DNA of 53,355 bases, taken from the NCBI GenBank assembly GCA_027062365.1, contig JAMOTK010000017.1:1-53355 (forward strand), given 5' to 3'. Source of the stretch: Sulfurovum sp. GTDB taxonomy: Bacteria > Campylobacterota > Campylobacteria > Campylobacterales > Sulfurovaceae. The notes under the pieces are model-generated. The model saw nothing but the letters and a program-made list of their open reading frames with translations, did no database searches and was not told the origin of the DNA. The position numbers and the translations under genes are program-made. Each line of letters starts with the position of its first letter. Within the stretch, counting starts at the first letter, position 1. Below are positions 34,655 through 43,298 of the stretch, one piece after another.

Positions 34655-35161
34655 ATGAAAATAAAAAGAAGAGCATTTTTAGTATTAGGTTCTTTATTGG
34701 GGTTGTCTCCTTATCTCAATGCCCAAGTCATAAATGGCTTTCAAAAAGAGTTTAAAGAAGTAGAGAAGACCCTGTATGCTGTCCAAGACCACATGTTTCC
34801 TGAGGGTTGTCCTTTACCGTCTGCTCAGGCTATGTATATGACACAATTTTTATATGATACCATGCAACATCATAGTTTTGATAAAGATATAAAAGCCTTT
34901 GTGATAGAGGGGGCAAAAGAGTTACAAAAGAGAGAAAAAGGAAAATTTAACACTATGTCAAGCAAAGAAAAAGAAAAAGCCTTACGTGCGTATGAAGAGA
35001 CACGATATGGAAGTTCATGGTTATCACGTATTATGACACTCAGTATGGAGGGGATGTTTTCTGACCCTATTTATGGTTCTAATACCAAAGAAGCAGGGTG
35101 GAAAGCATTGGGTAGTTATGGCTCATTTCCTCGCCCAAAAACAAAGTATTTGGAGTCTTAG
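34655..35161 (+). CDS. Tat-exported gluconate 2-dehydrogenase subunit-3-like protein
   Basis: A 168-residue protein. The start is placed at ATG 34655 (ribosome-binding site AAGGA), giving a twin-arginine signal peptide MKIKRRAFLVLGSLLGLSPYLNAQ (K-R-R-A-F-L). The mature part, EVEKTLYAVQDHMFPEG...AMYMTQFLYDTM, is like the small subunit of gluconate 2-dehydrogenase-type GMC complexes. It ends where the GMC gene begins, so the two form an operon, and the Tat signal of this subunit may export the folded flavoprotein as a pair. The substrate is unknown. Confidence 0.8.
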   Translation: MKIKRRAFLVLGSLLGLSPYLNAQVINGFQKEFKEVEKTLYAVQDHMFPEGCPLPSAQAMYMTQFLYDTMQHHSFDKDIKAFVIEGAKELQKREKGKFNTMSSKEKEKALRAYEETRYGSSWLSRIMTLSMEGMFSDPIYGSNTKEAGWKALGSYGSFPRPKTKYLES

Positions 35162-36841
35162 ATGTATGATGTAGTGATTATAGGTTCAGGAGCTAGTGGT
35201 GGTGCTGTGGCATATACTTTGTGTAAAGCAGGGTACAAAGTCGCTGTATTAGAAAAAGGTCGTTTGATGCGACGTGAAGCATTTTCTAAAGATGAATTGG
35301 CATATTGTCGCAGAGACTTAGTCACGCCCAATCTCTTTGATGAGTATCATACCATAGAAGAAAAGGTTGAGGGTAAGTGGGTGGCTACCCCTACACATGA
35401 ATCAGGATGGAGCTTTTGGAATGGCAATATCGTGGGGGGGTCTTCTAACTTGATGTCAGGGATGTTTCATCGTTTACATCCTGATGACTTTCGGCTCAAA
35501 AGTAAGTACGGAGCGATAAAAGGAGCCAATATCGAAGATTGGCCTATCTCTTATGATGATTTGGAGCCGTATTATACTTTGGCAGAAGAGCTAGTAGGTA
35601 TATCAGGACATCATATACCCCATCGGTATGAACCTAAACGAAGTACCCCAAACTTTAGCCAACCTCCTACAAAAGAAAATGCCGTAGTGAAGCTTCTTGA
35701 TAAGAGTTGTGAAAATTTAGGATTTACCCCTTTGGTCACGCCTCGTGCTGTGCTGTCTAAAGATAGCAATGGACGCAAGGCTTGTTATTATTCCAATTTA
35801 TGTGGTAGCTATGGCTGTAGCTCAGGAGCAAAAGGTAGTGCAAGAGAATCACTTATCAACCCTGCTTTAGCCACAGGTAACTTGACCCTTCTTACGAACA
35901 GTCATGTCAAGAGACTACAGAGTGATAGCCAAGACAAAGTCCACGCAGCACTCGTAGTCGATACCATTACAGGCAAAGAAAGATATATCAAAGGCAAGAT
36001 TTTTGTGGTGGCGGCTCAATCGCATGAGAGTGCAAGACTACTCTTAAACTCTAGCAATCAATACCACCCTAAAGGACTGGGTAATAGTTCTGGAGAATTA
36101 GGTAAAAACCTTATTTTTTCAGGGGGAGGGGCAGGTCAAGGAGAATTACAAAAAGAGAATTTAAAGCAGATAAAGTTTGAAGACCTCATGACCACGGGGC
36201 TTTTTGTTAACCGTTCTATTTTAGATTGGTATTTTATTGACCATTGGTGGGATGGAAAGTTTAAAGGAGGTTCTGTAGAATTTATGTTTGAACACCAAAA
36301 CCTCATAAGTAGAGCCAGAAAAGACAATGAAGTAAAAGGCAAACTCGTATGGGGAAAAGCGTTAGGCGAACGTGTGGAAAAACGTTTTCAAGAGCAAAAA
36401 AGTATACGTTTTGAGATTTTTAATGATTGGCTTCCCAATGATGATTGTTTCGTGAGCTTAGACCCTACACATAAAGACAAATACGGGATGCCTGTGGGTA
36501 AACTACGTGTAGAGGGACATCCTCAAGATATAAAAGTAGGTAAATATATCGCAAAAAAATGTGAAAAGATATTGGTAGAAATGGGTGCAAAAGAAGTCTA
36601 TTCTAGTATTTCTTCGTCACCTTCTACCAATCTAGTGGCAGGAGGATGTCGTTTTGGAAATAATCCAAAACATTCTGTACTCAATAAGTATTGTCAATCA
36701 CATGATGTCAAAAATCTCTTTGTGGCAGATGCTAGTTTTATGCCTACAGGAGGTTCGGTAGCCTATACATGGACGATTTATGCCAATGCTTTTAGGGTAG
36801 CAGACCATATCATAGAGCAGTTAAATATCACAAAAATATGA
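35162..36841 (+). CDS. GMC-family FAD-dependent oxidoreductase
   Basis: A 559-residue GMC oxidoreductase of the gluconate/2-keto-gluconate dehydrogenase type. The FAD-binding start is VVIIGSGASGGAVAYTLCKAG, and the second motif is GGSSNLMSGMFHRLHPDDF. The C-terminal GMC domain has VAGGCRFGNNP, and NLFVADASFMPTGGSVAYTWTIYANAFRVADHI. It has no signal peptide of its own, consistent with export by the Tat partner encoded just before it. The usual cytochrome c subunit is missing from the window, so the electron acceptor is unknown. The sugar or alcohol substrate cannot be read from the sequence. Confidence 0.88.
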   Translation: MYDVVIIGSGASGGAVAYTLCKAGYKVAVLEKGRLMRREAFSKDELAYCRRDLVTPNLFDEYHTIEEKVEGKWVATPTHESGWSFWNGNIVGGSSNLMSGMFHRLHPDDFRLKSKYGAIKGANIEDWPISYDDLEPYYTLAEELVGISGHHIPHRYEPKRSTPNFSQPPTKENAVVKLLDKSCENLGFTPLVTPRAVLSKDSNGRKACYYSNLCGSYGCSSGAKGSARESLINPALATGNLTLLTNSHVKRLQSDSQDKVHAALVVDTITGKERYIKGKIFVVAAQSHESARLLLNSSNQYHPKGLGNSSGELGKNLIFSGGGAGQGELQKENLKQIKFEDLMTTGLFVNRSILDWYFIDHWWDGKFKGGSVEFMFEHQNLISRARKDNEVKGKLVWGKALGERVEKRFQEQKSIRFEIFNDWLPNDDCFVSLDPTHKDKYGMPVGKLRVEGHPQDIKVGKYIAKKCEKILVEMGAKEVYSSISSSPSTNLVAGGCRFGNNPKHSVLNKYCQSHDVKNLFVADASFMPTGGSVAYTWTIYANAFRVADHIIEQLNITKI

Positions 36842-36896
36842 CAACGTGTTAGTCATGTGTTAACCAAATATTGATGTTGTATTAATCGTCAATTGT

Positions 36897-36902
36897 TATA
36901 AT
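36897..36902 (+). promoter_or_regulatory. Promoter -10 box of the LysM hydrolase gene
   Basis: TATAAT lies 60 bases before the ATG. TTGATG at 36871 is 20 bases upstream, which is long for a -35 spacing. A further TATACTATAAAG follows, so the true start could be slightly downstream. Confidence 0.5.
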
Positions 36903-36961
36903 ATACTATAAAGACATAGCCTTTAATTACGAAGGGTATAGATAGTCGTATAGGAGTATAT

Positions 36962-39055
36962 ATGAAAAAATTTTATCAGTCACTGCTGGCATTGTCTCTC
37001 ATGGCAGTATTTTTAAACGCAGAGGCAACAAAATTACAAAAAAAGAGTGCTGTGGTTGAACATAGTATTCAATCAGGGGATACACTTTTAAGCTTAGCAC
37101 AACAGTACCACAGTACAGTGTTAGAGATTAAAGCCAAAAATCATTTAGAAGAAAATGAAATATTGAAACTTGAGCGTGTTTTAAAGATACCTACAAATAC
37201 CTATGTTCCAAAGAAAAAAAAGGTGATTACTTTGGCTAAAAATGCCAAAAGTAAACATTCTAATGCCAAACTTGTAGTCCATACGATAGGCGATGGAGAG
37301 ACACTTTTTACGGTAGCCAAAAAATACCATAGTACTTCAAAAGAGATTCAAAAAGAAAATGGTTTGGAAAAAGACCAAATGTTAAAGATTGGGCAAATGA
37401 TTGTAGTGCCTATTGATATTTATTTTCCTAACAAGAAAAAAGTGATGACATTGGCAAAAGATGCCAAAAGTAAACATTCTAATGCAAAGCTTGTGGTGCA
37501 TACCATAGGCGATGGAGAGACACTTTTTACTGTAGCCAAAAAATATCACAGTACTTCAAAAGAGATTCAAAAAGAAAATGGTTTGGAAAAAGACCAAATG
37601 CTCAATATTGGGCAAATGATTGTCGTGCCTATCAATACATACTTTCCTAAAAAAGACAAAGTCGCTACTGTTACTAAAAAGACCAAGAGTAAATACTCTA
37701 ATGCTAAACTTATCGCCCATACGATAGGGGAGGGAGAGACACTTTTTACTATTGCCAAAAAATACCATAGTACTTCAAAAGAGATTCAAAAAGAAAATGG
37801 TTTAGAAAAAGACCAAATGCTCAATATCGGACAAATGATTGTCGTGCCTATGGATACCTATTTCCCTACAAAAAAAGAAGTCATTACTTTAGCCAAAAAT
37901 GCAAAGAGTAAATATTCTAATGCTAAACTTGTCACGCATACAATAGAAGATGGGGAAACACTTTTTACTATTGCAAGAAAACACCATACAACTATGGATG
38001 AAGTAGCCAAAGAAAATAGTCTAAAAGAGGGAGAGGTTTTGAAACTAGGACGTGTACTCATCGTACCTACCAATACCTATTCACGTATCAATAAAAAGTC
38101 TCTTATCGTAAAAAAGAGTAGCAAATCCAATCCTAAAAAAATAAAATTAGTCAAACACTCTATTAAAGATGGGGAAACACTTTTTATTATTGCTAGAAAG
38201 CATCATACAACGATAGCTGAAATTCAAAAAGAAAATGCCTTAAAAAAAGGTGAAGTACTAAAACTAGGACGTATCCTTATCGTACCAAAAGATACCTATT
38301 CACCTAAAAAAATAGCAAGTATCAAAAAAGCTAAACAAAAACCTAAACTAAAGATAGTCAAACATAAGATTAAAGCTGGAGAGACACTGTTTACTATCGC
38401 ACGTAAGCACAAGACTACCATATCTGCTGTAAGAAAGAAAAATAATCTCAAACAAGGGGCTGTTTTAAAATTAGGTTATATATTAAAAGTCCCTAGCAAT
38501 ACGTATAAAGTACCCAAAATAAGAATTGCTAAAAAAACCCATACAAAAAGAAAAACCAATAATAAAATAACAAAAAGAAAAACAACAAAAAGAAAAGTAA
38601 CTTCACTGGCTAAAATAGATAAGATTATTGTGAAGAAGAACAATATAATCATACATAAAAGAAAAAATTCATACCGTTCAAGACAATCTAAAATTACATC
38701 TATCGCCAAGAAAAAGCTAGGACGAAGATATGTATGGGGTGCATCAGGTACTAAAAATACCTATGATTGTTCAAGTTTTACAAAATATGTATATCGTAAA
38801 AATGGGATAACCATACCACGTACTTCTATCAATCAATCTAAGTTTGGTAAACATATAAAAAGAAATAACCTTAAAAAAGGTGATTTAATTTTCTTTGATA
38901 CTTCTAAAAGACACAAAGGATATGTCAATCATGTTGGGATTTATCTAGGTAATGGAAGGTTTATTCATGCAAGTTCAGCCAAAAAGAAAGTAGTTATCTC
39001 TAACTTGTCAAGATTTTATGGTAAACGCTATAGGGGTGCAAGAAGACCTTCATAG
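36962..39055 (+). CDS. Exported peptidoglycan hydrolase: seven LysM repeats and NlpC/P60 domain
   Basis: A 697-residue exported protein. Signal peptide 1-20 is followed by seven LysM domains starting near residues 34, 107, 180, 253, 326, 399 and 468; the first six are exactly 73 residues apart. Repeats 2-4 are nearly identical in protein and DNA. A very basic linker (about 515-575, many K/R) precedes a C-terminal NlpC/P60 domain with catalytic Cys603 in YDCSSFTKYVY, His657 in NHVGIYLG and His669 in FIHASS. It probably cleaves peptide cross-links in the cell wall, for instance at division. The LysM repeats anchor it to peptidoglycan. Monocistronic. Confidence 0.93.
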   Translation: MKKFYQSLLALSLMAVFLNAEATKLQKKSAVVEHSIQSGDTLLSLAQQYHSTVLEIKAKNHLEENEILKLERVLKIPTNTYVPKKKKVITLAKNAKSKHSNAKLVVHTIGDGETLFTVAKKYHSTSKEIQKENGLEKDQMLKIGQMIVVPIDIYFPNKKKVMTLAKDAKSKHSNAKLVVHTIGDGETLFTVAKKYHSTSKEIQKENGLEKDQMLNIGQMIVVPINTYFPKKDKVATVTKKTKSKYSNAKLIAHTIGEGETLFTIAKKYHSTSKEIQKENGLEKDQMLNIGQMIVVPMDTYFPTKKEVITLAKNAKSKYSNAKLVTHTIEDGETLFTIARKHHTTMDEVAKENSLKEGEVLKLGRVLIVPTNTYSRINKKSLIVKKSSKSNPKKIKLVKHSIKDGETLFIIARKHHTTIAEIQKENALKKGEVLKLGRILIVPKDTYSPKKIASIKKAKQKPKLKIVKHKIKAGETLFTIARKHKTTISAVRKKNNLKQGAVLKLGYILKVPSNTYKVPKIRIAKKTHTKRKTNNKITKRKTTKRKVTSLAKIDKIIVKKNNIIIHKRKNSYRSRQSKITSIAKKKLGRRYVWGASGTKNTYDCSSFTKYVYRKNGITIPRTSINQSKFGKHIKRNNLKKGDLIFFDTSKRHKGYVNHVGIYLGNGRFIHASSAKKKVVISNLSRFYGKRYRGARRPS
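37223..37879 (+). repeat. Three tandem 219-bp repeats inside the LysM hydrolase gene
   Basis: The DNA encoding LysM repeats 2, 3 and 4 and their linkers repeats with a period of 219 bases. For example, the GCCAAAAGTAAACATTC word recurs at 37244 and 37463. The copies differ by scattered substitutions only, implying recent in-frame duplication, so repeat number may vary among strains. Confidence 0.8.
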
Positions 39056-39081
39056 TAGACCTTCCTAATAGACCTTCCTAA
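39056..39081. repeat. Tandem 13-bp duplication
   Basis: TAGACCTTCCTAA occurs twice in a row immediately after the LysM hydrolase stop codon, followed by a partial TAGCCCTT copy. Confidence 0.6.
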
Positions 39082-39089
39082 TAGCCCTT

Positions 39090-39124
39090 TCATAGAAGAG
39101 AGTCATAAAGACCCTCTTCTATGA
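39090..39124. terminator. Hairpin between convergent LysM hydrolase and ilvD genes
   Basis: Arms of 11 bases, TCATAGAAGAG (39090-39100) and CTCTTCTATGA (39114-39124), lie directly beside the ilvD stop codon. There is no strong T-run on either side, so it may be a bidirectional terminator of weak strength or simply a stable 3' hairpin. Confidence 0.5.
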
Positions 39125-40813
39125 CTATTCTGCTTCGAGTACAGCCCCTGCACTTGCATTGGTGACCAATGCTCTATATTGTCTAAGCCATTTACTTTTT
39201 AAAGGCTTTACAAGAGGGCTAAAGTCTTTACTTCTTTGTGCAATGATAGTATCACTAAGTTTTGCTTCTAAGATATATTGGTCTACATCTATATGTATCT
39301 CATCTCCATCTTCTAGTAATCCAATAAGCCCACCTTCAGCTGCTTCAGGACTCACATGACCGATACTCGCCCCTCTTGTAGCTCCTGAGAATCTACCATC
39401 GGTAATCAAGGCTACTTTATCACCTAATCCCATCCCCATGATAAGACTTGTAGGACTAAGCATCTCTTGCATACCAGGCCCTCCACGAGGTCCTTCATAA
39501 CGAATCACGACTACATTACCTGCGACTACTTTTCCTGCTAAGATACCTTCTATACATTCATCTTGTGAGTTGAAACATACAGCAGTCCCTGTAAAGACTC
39601 TCTCTCCGATAATCCCTGCTGTTTTTATCACAGCACCTTGCTCTGCTAAGTTCCCATAAAGAATAGCCAATCCTCCTACTTCTGAGTAAGGGTTTTCAAT
39701 GGTGTGAATGATATTGGTATCAAGTATCTTTGCATCTTTTACTTTCTCATACAATGTCTCCCCTGTCACAGCCAAAGCATCAGCCAAGATGTCATCTCCA
39801 CGCTTCATCATCTCATGCATCACAGCGTTTACCCCACCTGCTTTGTTGATGTCTTCCATGTGTACTGTTGAGAGTGATGGAGAGATTTTGGCGATATGTG
39901 ACACACGTTTTGAGATAGCATTAATGTCACTAAGATTAAAGTCAACATCAGCTTCTTTGGCGATTGCCAACATGTGAAGCACCGTATTCGAGCTTCCACC
40001 CATTGCCATATCAACAGCAAAGGCATTGCGTACAGCACTTTCATTGAGGATATTTCTCATTCTATATTTTTCACGTTCAGAGGCTTCCATTTTGGCTATC
40101 TCACAAATGCGTCTTGCTGCTTGTCGATAGAGTTCGTGTCGTTCAGGGGTGAGTGCCAATATAGTACCATTACCTGCTAGGGCAATACCCATAGCCTCCA
40201 TGAGCGTATTCATAGAGTTTGCCGTAAACATACCAGAACATGAGCCACCACTAGGACAAGCATTACACTCAATGTCTAATAGCTCTTCATCGCTTATCTC
40301 CCCTGTCTCATGTTTGCCAACGGCTTCAAATGCTGTAGCCAAATCAATCGGTGTACCATCTTTGGTATATCCTTTTTCCATAGGCCCCCCAGAGACAAAG
40401 ACAGTAGGTACATCCACACGCAATGCACCCATTATCATCCCTGGTACGATTTTGTCACAGTTTGGTATGGCTATCATCGCATCAAGTTTATGTGCATTCA
40501 TCACCGTCTCGATAGAATTGGCAATAATCTCACGTGAAGGCAAAGAATAAAGCATCCCATCATGCCCCATAGCAATCCCATCATCCACCCCAATGGTATT
40601 AAACTCAAAAGGCACACATCCATTGGCACGTATCTCATCTTTGATAATTTCTGCTACTTTATTGAGAAAAAAGTGACCAGGGATAATTTCGATAAAAGAG
40701 TTGGCTACCCCAATAAATGGTTTTGCAAAATCTTCATCTTTTACACCAGTGGCTCTCAATAGGCTTCTATGAGGGGCTCTTGAAAATCCCTCTTTTATTT
40801 CATTACTTCGCAT
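39125..40813 (-). CDS. ilvD: Dihydroxy-acid dehydratase
   Basis: A 562-residue iron-sulfur dehydratase of valine, isoleucine and pantothenate synthesis. Motifs are [49 protein letters not shown] and the C-terminal [31 protein letters not shown] and [11 protein letters not shown]. Cys residues expected to bind the cluster are all present. The start [19 protein letters not shown] is typical. It converges on the LysM hydrolase gene and is divergent from the tRNA cluster. Confidence 0.97.
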   Translation of the reverse strand: MRSNEIKEGFSRAPHRSLLRATGVKDEDFAKPFIGVANSFIEIIPGHFFLNKVAEIIKDEIRANGCVPFEFNTIGVDDGIAMGHDGMLYSLPSREIIANSIETVMNAHKLDAMIAIPNCDKIVPGMIMGALRVDVPTVFVSGGPMEKGYTKDGTPIDLATAFEAVGKHETGEISDEELLDIECNACPSGGSCSGMFTANSMNTLMEAMGIALAGNGTILALTPERHELYRQAARRICEIAKMEASEREKYRMRNILNESAVRNAFAVDMAMGGSSNTVLHMLAIAKEADVDFNLSDINAISKRVSHIAKISPSLSTVHMEDINKAGGVNAVMHEMMKRGDDILADALAVTGETLYEKVKDAKILDTNIIHTIENPYSEVGGLAILYGNLAEQGAVIKTAGIIGERVFTGTAVCFNSQDECIEGILAGKVVAGNVVVIRYEGPRGGPGMQEMLSPTSLIMGMGLGDKVALITDGRFSGATRGASIGHVSPEAAEGGLIGLLEDGDEIHIDVDQYILEAKLSDTIIAQRSKDFSPLVKPLKSKWLRQYRALVTNASAGAVLEAE

Positions 40814-40906
40814 CTTTTCTTTTCCTTTTTATAGATAAATTTTTAAGAATTTAAGAATTTTAAAGATTATATCACAAATATTATTTACTTCTAAAGAATT
40901 TTAGGA

Positions 40907-40912
40907 TATAAT
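40907..40912 (+). promoter_or_regulatory. Promoter -10 box of the tRNA cluster
   Basis: TATAAT, preceded by GGA, lies 46 bases before the tRNA-Gly gene; transcription would start near 40919. The upstream bases are T/A-rich with periodic T-tracts, as in Campylobacterota sigma70 promoters. Confidence 0.5.
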
Positions 40913-40957
40913 CTCATTCCGATTTTAAGTGAATACTTAGAAGAGGGATATGGATGC

Positions 40958-41032
40958 GCGGGCGTAGCTCAGCGGTAGAGCATAACCTTGCCAAGGTTGG
41001 GGTCGACGGTTCGAACCCGTTCGCCCGCTCCA
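40958..41032 (+). tRNA. tRNA-Gly (GCC)
   Basis: 75 bases including an encoded CCA. The acceptor stem GCGGGCG / CGCCCGC pairs perfectly. The anticodon loop TTGCCAA gives GCC. The T-loop GGTTCGAACCC is present. Confidence 0.95.
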
Positions 41033-41067
41033 TATATACCAAAGTTGTAAAAACTTACATAACCCAT

Positions 41068-41154
41068 GCCCGGGTGGTGGAATGGTAGACACAGGGGACT
41101 TAAAATCCCCCGGTCATTGCGACCGTGCCGGTTCAAGTCCGGCTCCGGGTACCA
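41068..41154 (+). tRNA. tRNA-Leu (UAA)
   Basis: 87 bases including CCA, with a long variable arm as in class II tRNAs. The anticodon loop CTTAAAA gives UAA between GGGGA and TCCCC. The acceptor stem has G-U pairs at positions 1-72 and 7-66. Confidence 0.95.
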
Positions 41155-41209
41155 CCTTGATAAAACATCAATAAATTATTTTTTATGTTTCATCAAACCA
41201 TTTATTCAT

Positions 41210-41285
41210 GGAGCCATCGCCAAGTTGGTAAGGCCGTAGATTGCAAATCTGCTATTCACCAGTTCGAGTCTGGTTGGCTCCTCCA
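41210..41285 (+). tRNA. tRNA-Cys (GCA)
   Basis: 76 bases including CCA. Acceptor stem GGAGCCA / TGGCTCC, anticodon loop TTGCAAA (GCA), U73 discriminator as expected for Cys. Confidence 0.95.
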
Positions 41286-41314
41286 TTATTCAGTTAAGAT
41301 TTATCTTTTTGAGA

Positions 41315-41320
41315 TATAAT
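41315..41320 (+). promoter_or_regulatory. Possible promoter -10 box of tRNA-Ser
   Basis: TATAAT lies 17 bases before tRNA-Ser. It may give the last tRNA an extra promoter inside the cluster. Confidence 0.35.
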
Positions 41321-41336
41321 TTCAACGCTTCATTGT

Positions 41337-41424
41337 CGGGAGATGTCAGAGTGGTCGAATGTGCCGGTCTTGAAAACCGGTGAGGGTCATACCTCCGGGG
41401 GTTCGAATCCCCCTCTCCCGGCCA
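41337..41424 (+). tRNA. tRNA-Ser (UGA)
   Basis: 88 bases including CCA, with a long variable arm. Acceptor stem CGGGAGA / TCTCCCG, G73 discriminator, anticodon loop CTTGAAA giving UGA between CCGGT and ACCGG. Confidence 0.95.
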
Positions 41425-41578
41425 TACCTTAATTCAATAACATCCAAAACAATCCAATAACCCCCTTAAATACGATACTTAATATTTGCTTATGCATCTA
41501 AACGTAGTTGATTATTATCGTTTAACTAAAGAAAATGTATAGTGTTTTACTAAAAATATTTATGATAAAAGAGGTTAT

Positions 41579-43048
41579 ATGTCAAACACACAATATGTAT
41601 TTATGAAAAAAGAAAAGGTACCAAATAGAGAAGCTCTCCAAGCTACAATAAATAAGCTTGGCTTTGACCTTCAATTAAATTCAGGGTTTACTCCATTTAT
41701 TGATGAAGGCTTTTCCCCATGTAACTTTTATGGAGAAAATGATATTGGGTTTGAAATATATTATTTTTCGGCAGATGAAATAACTGAAGATGATGAAGAT
41801 TTCAAAAAAATATCTGATGGTAATGATTTCTGTATAAGTATGTCTTGGGGTGGGAGTATGAAAGATTATGCATCTGTTATGATTGTATGTTCTGCACTTG
41901 CTAAAGATTTTGGAGCTATAATATCTTATGAAGGTGACAACGCTGATTCTTTAGAAAAAATAATTTCTGATACAAAATTAATTATAAAGGATACTACGGT
42001 AAAAAAAGTAAAACGAGTAAATGTTTATAATAAATTTCTAAAAAAAGTCAAACTTAACTTAGCAGAATATTTGAAACCTTATGGCTTTAGATATATTAAA
42101 AGGGACAAAATATTCATTAGTTTTTATAATGAATTAGTTTTTACAATCTCTTTTGATAAAGCAGGATATGGTTCCCGAATAGAACTTCAGTTTAATGCGT
42201 ATATCCCACTACTTGGAATAACTTACAATATTTATTCTGGGAATAGTATGTATGGTGGAGGCGAGATAACAAACTTCAAATGGAAGATTCAGCAAACAGA
42301 AATGAAAGATGTAAATAAAGAACTAGATGAATATATTCAAAATATACAATATCTTTTCAAACACTACATATATCTTTTCAATTCAGAGATAATTAATTCC
42401 TACAATCTCGATGATTGTATTTTTCAGGAGTATAATAATCGGTATCATTGTGACTCTAAGGGTGCAAGTGAATATTTATTAGAATTTTTGGACAGTGGCA
42501 AACCTCAAGAAGATTGGGGAGATGAAGATACAAAAATATGCCAACAATTTGACAAAATAGCTATGGAAAAAGAGTTTCCTTTTGCTCCTATAAAGCAAGA
42601 ACTCTTGAATAACATTGAAAAGTATAGACATGAGTATAAAAAATCAATAAGTGAACATTTACAACTTGGCTATACGCAACTACAGTTTGATGCAGATGTA
42701 CTATCAGTTAATTTACACAATCTTCTTTTTATTAATTTGGAAGGTAAAAAAATTACAAAATTATTAACTTCATGGGGATATGTATATACTGATGATAAAA
42801 ATATGATGGGAGCTTATCAAGCAGCAAACTTCAAACATAATTTAAATAATGAAAAAGTAATTAGAGTATTATTACAAGACAAACTTTTTATAAAATTTGA
42901 AGTATATGATAAGAATGATTATTATAAAAGGGTATTGTTTTATAATGAAAGTCCTTTACGCTTTGGTTGGTTTGTAGGCACAAATAGTAAGCTTCAAGCT
43001 AATATTGAACTGGCTATTGAAAAACTTAAACTGACCCTAAAGCTTTAG
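41579..43048 (+). CDS. Orphan 489-residue protein downstream of the tRNA cluster
   Basis: A soluble, acidic protein that I do not firmly recognise. Residues 1-135 (KVPNREALQATINKLGFDLQ, SPCNFYGENDIGFEIYYF) look like a separate alpha/beta domain. Residues about 150-235 (VYNKFLKKVKLNLAEYLKPYGFRYIKRDKIFISFYNELVFTISF) resemble DUF4304-type domains found among immunity and phage-defence-associated proteins. The C-terminal half may contain another such copy (KKITKLLTSWGYVY...). It lies between a tRNA cluster and an insertion sequence and is AT-rich, suggesting recent acquisition. No integrase is visible. Confidence 0.55.
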   Translation: MSNTQYVFMKKEKVPNREALQATINKLGFDLQLNSGFTPFIDEGFSPCNFYGENDIGFEIYYFSADEITEDDEDFKKISDGNDFCISMSWGGSMKDYASVMIVCSALAKDFGAIISYEGDNADSLEKIISDTKLIIKDTTVKKVKRVNVYNKFLKKVKLNLAEYLKPYGFRYIKRDKIFISFYNELVFTISFDKAGYGSRIELQFNAYIPLLGITYNIYSGNSMYGGGEITNFKWKIQQTEMKDVNKELDEYIQNIQYLFKHYIYLFNSEIINSYNLDDCIFQEYNNRYHCDSKGASEYLLEFLDSGKPQEDWGDEDTKICQQFDKIAMEKEFPFAPIKQELLNNIEKYRHEYKKSISEHLQLGYTQLQFDADVLSVNLHNLLFINLEGKKITKLLTSWGYVYTDDKNMMGAYQAANFKHNLNNEKVIRVLLQDKLFIKFEVYDKNDYYKRVLFYNESPLRFGWFVGTNSKLQANIELAIEKLKLTLKL

Positions 43049-43100
43049 CTAAAAGCAGAGAAAGGAATAGAAAGTAAAGATGGGGACTTAAGTCTATCAT

Positions 43101-43125
43101 CACTCTTAATGAACAAGAGTGTTTA
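43101..43125 (+). terminator. Probable terminator after the 489-residue gene
   Basis: The stem CACTCTT / AAGAGTG has a 7-base loop and is followed by TTTAAAA. It is 53 bases after the stop codon. No gene is seen in the rest of 43049-43234. Confidence 0.5.
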
Positions 43126-43234
43126 AAATTCTGTGTCAGTCAGAGAGAGTAACTTCATTAAGGTGATAGGAATATCTATCAATGACCTACAAACTTATTT
43201 TAGCTAGGGTTTATTTTAACCATTTAGTATAATC

Positions 43235-43251
43235 ACTACACTTTAGACAAA
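43235..43251 (+). repeat. Left inverted repeat of the IS element
   Basis: 17 bases, perfect match to the complement of 44598-44614. Confidence 0.9.
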
Positions 43252-43298
43252 AAAGAGGAAACAGCTAGAATTTAGGAAAAAGATGATTCTTATGAAGT

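Noticed and set aside
37223-37879. Could the regular repeats be a CRISPR array?
   Set aside because: The repeat unit is 219 bases, in frame with LysM domains, and there are no alternating short repeats and spacers.
40310-40537. Plus-strand frames inside ilvD
   Set aside because: Overlap an unambiguous dihydroxy-acid dehydratase on the other strand and show no family features.
43123-43141. TTCTGTGTCAGTC near the IS resembles IS256-type ends
   Set aside because: Only one end is visible, there is no second inverted copy and no transposase of that family.
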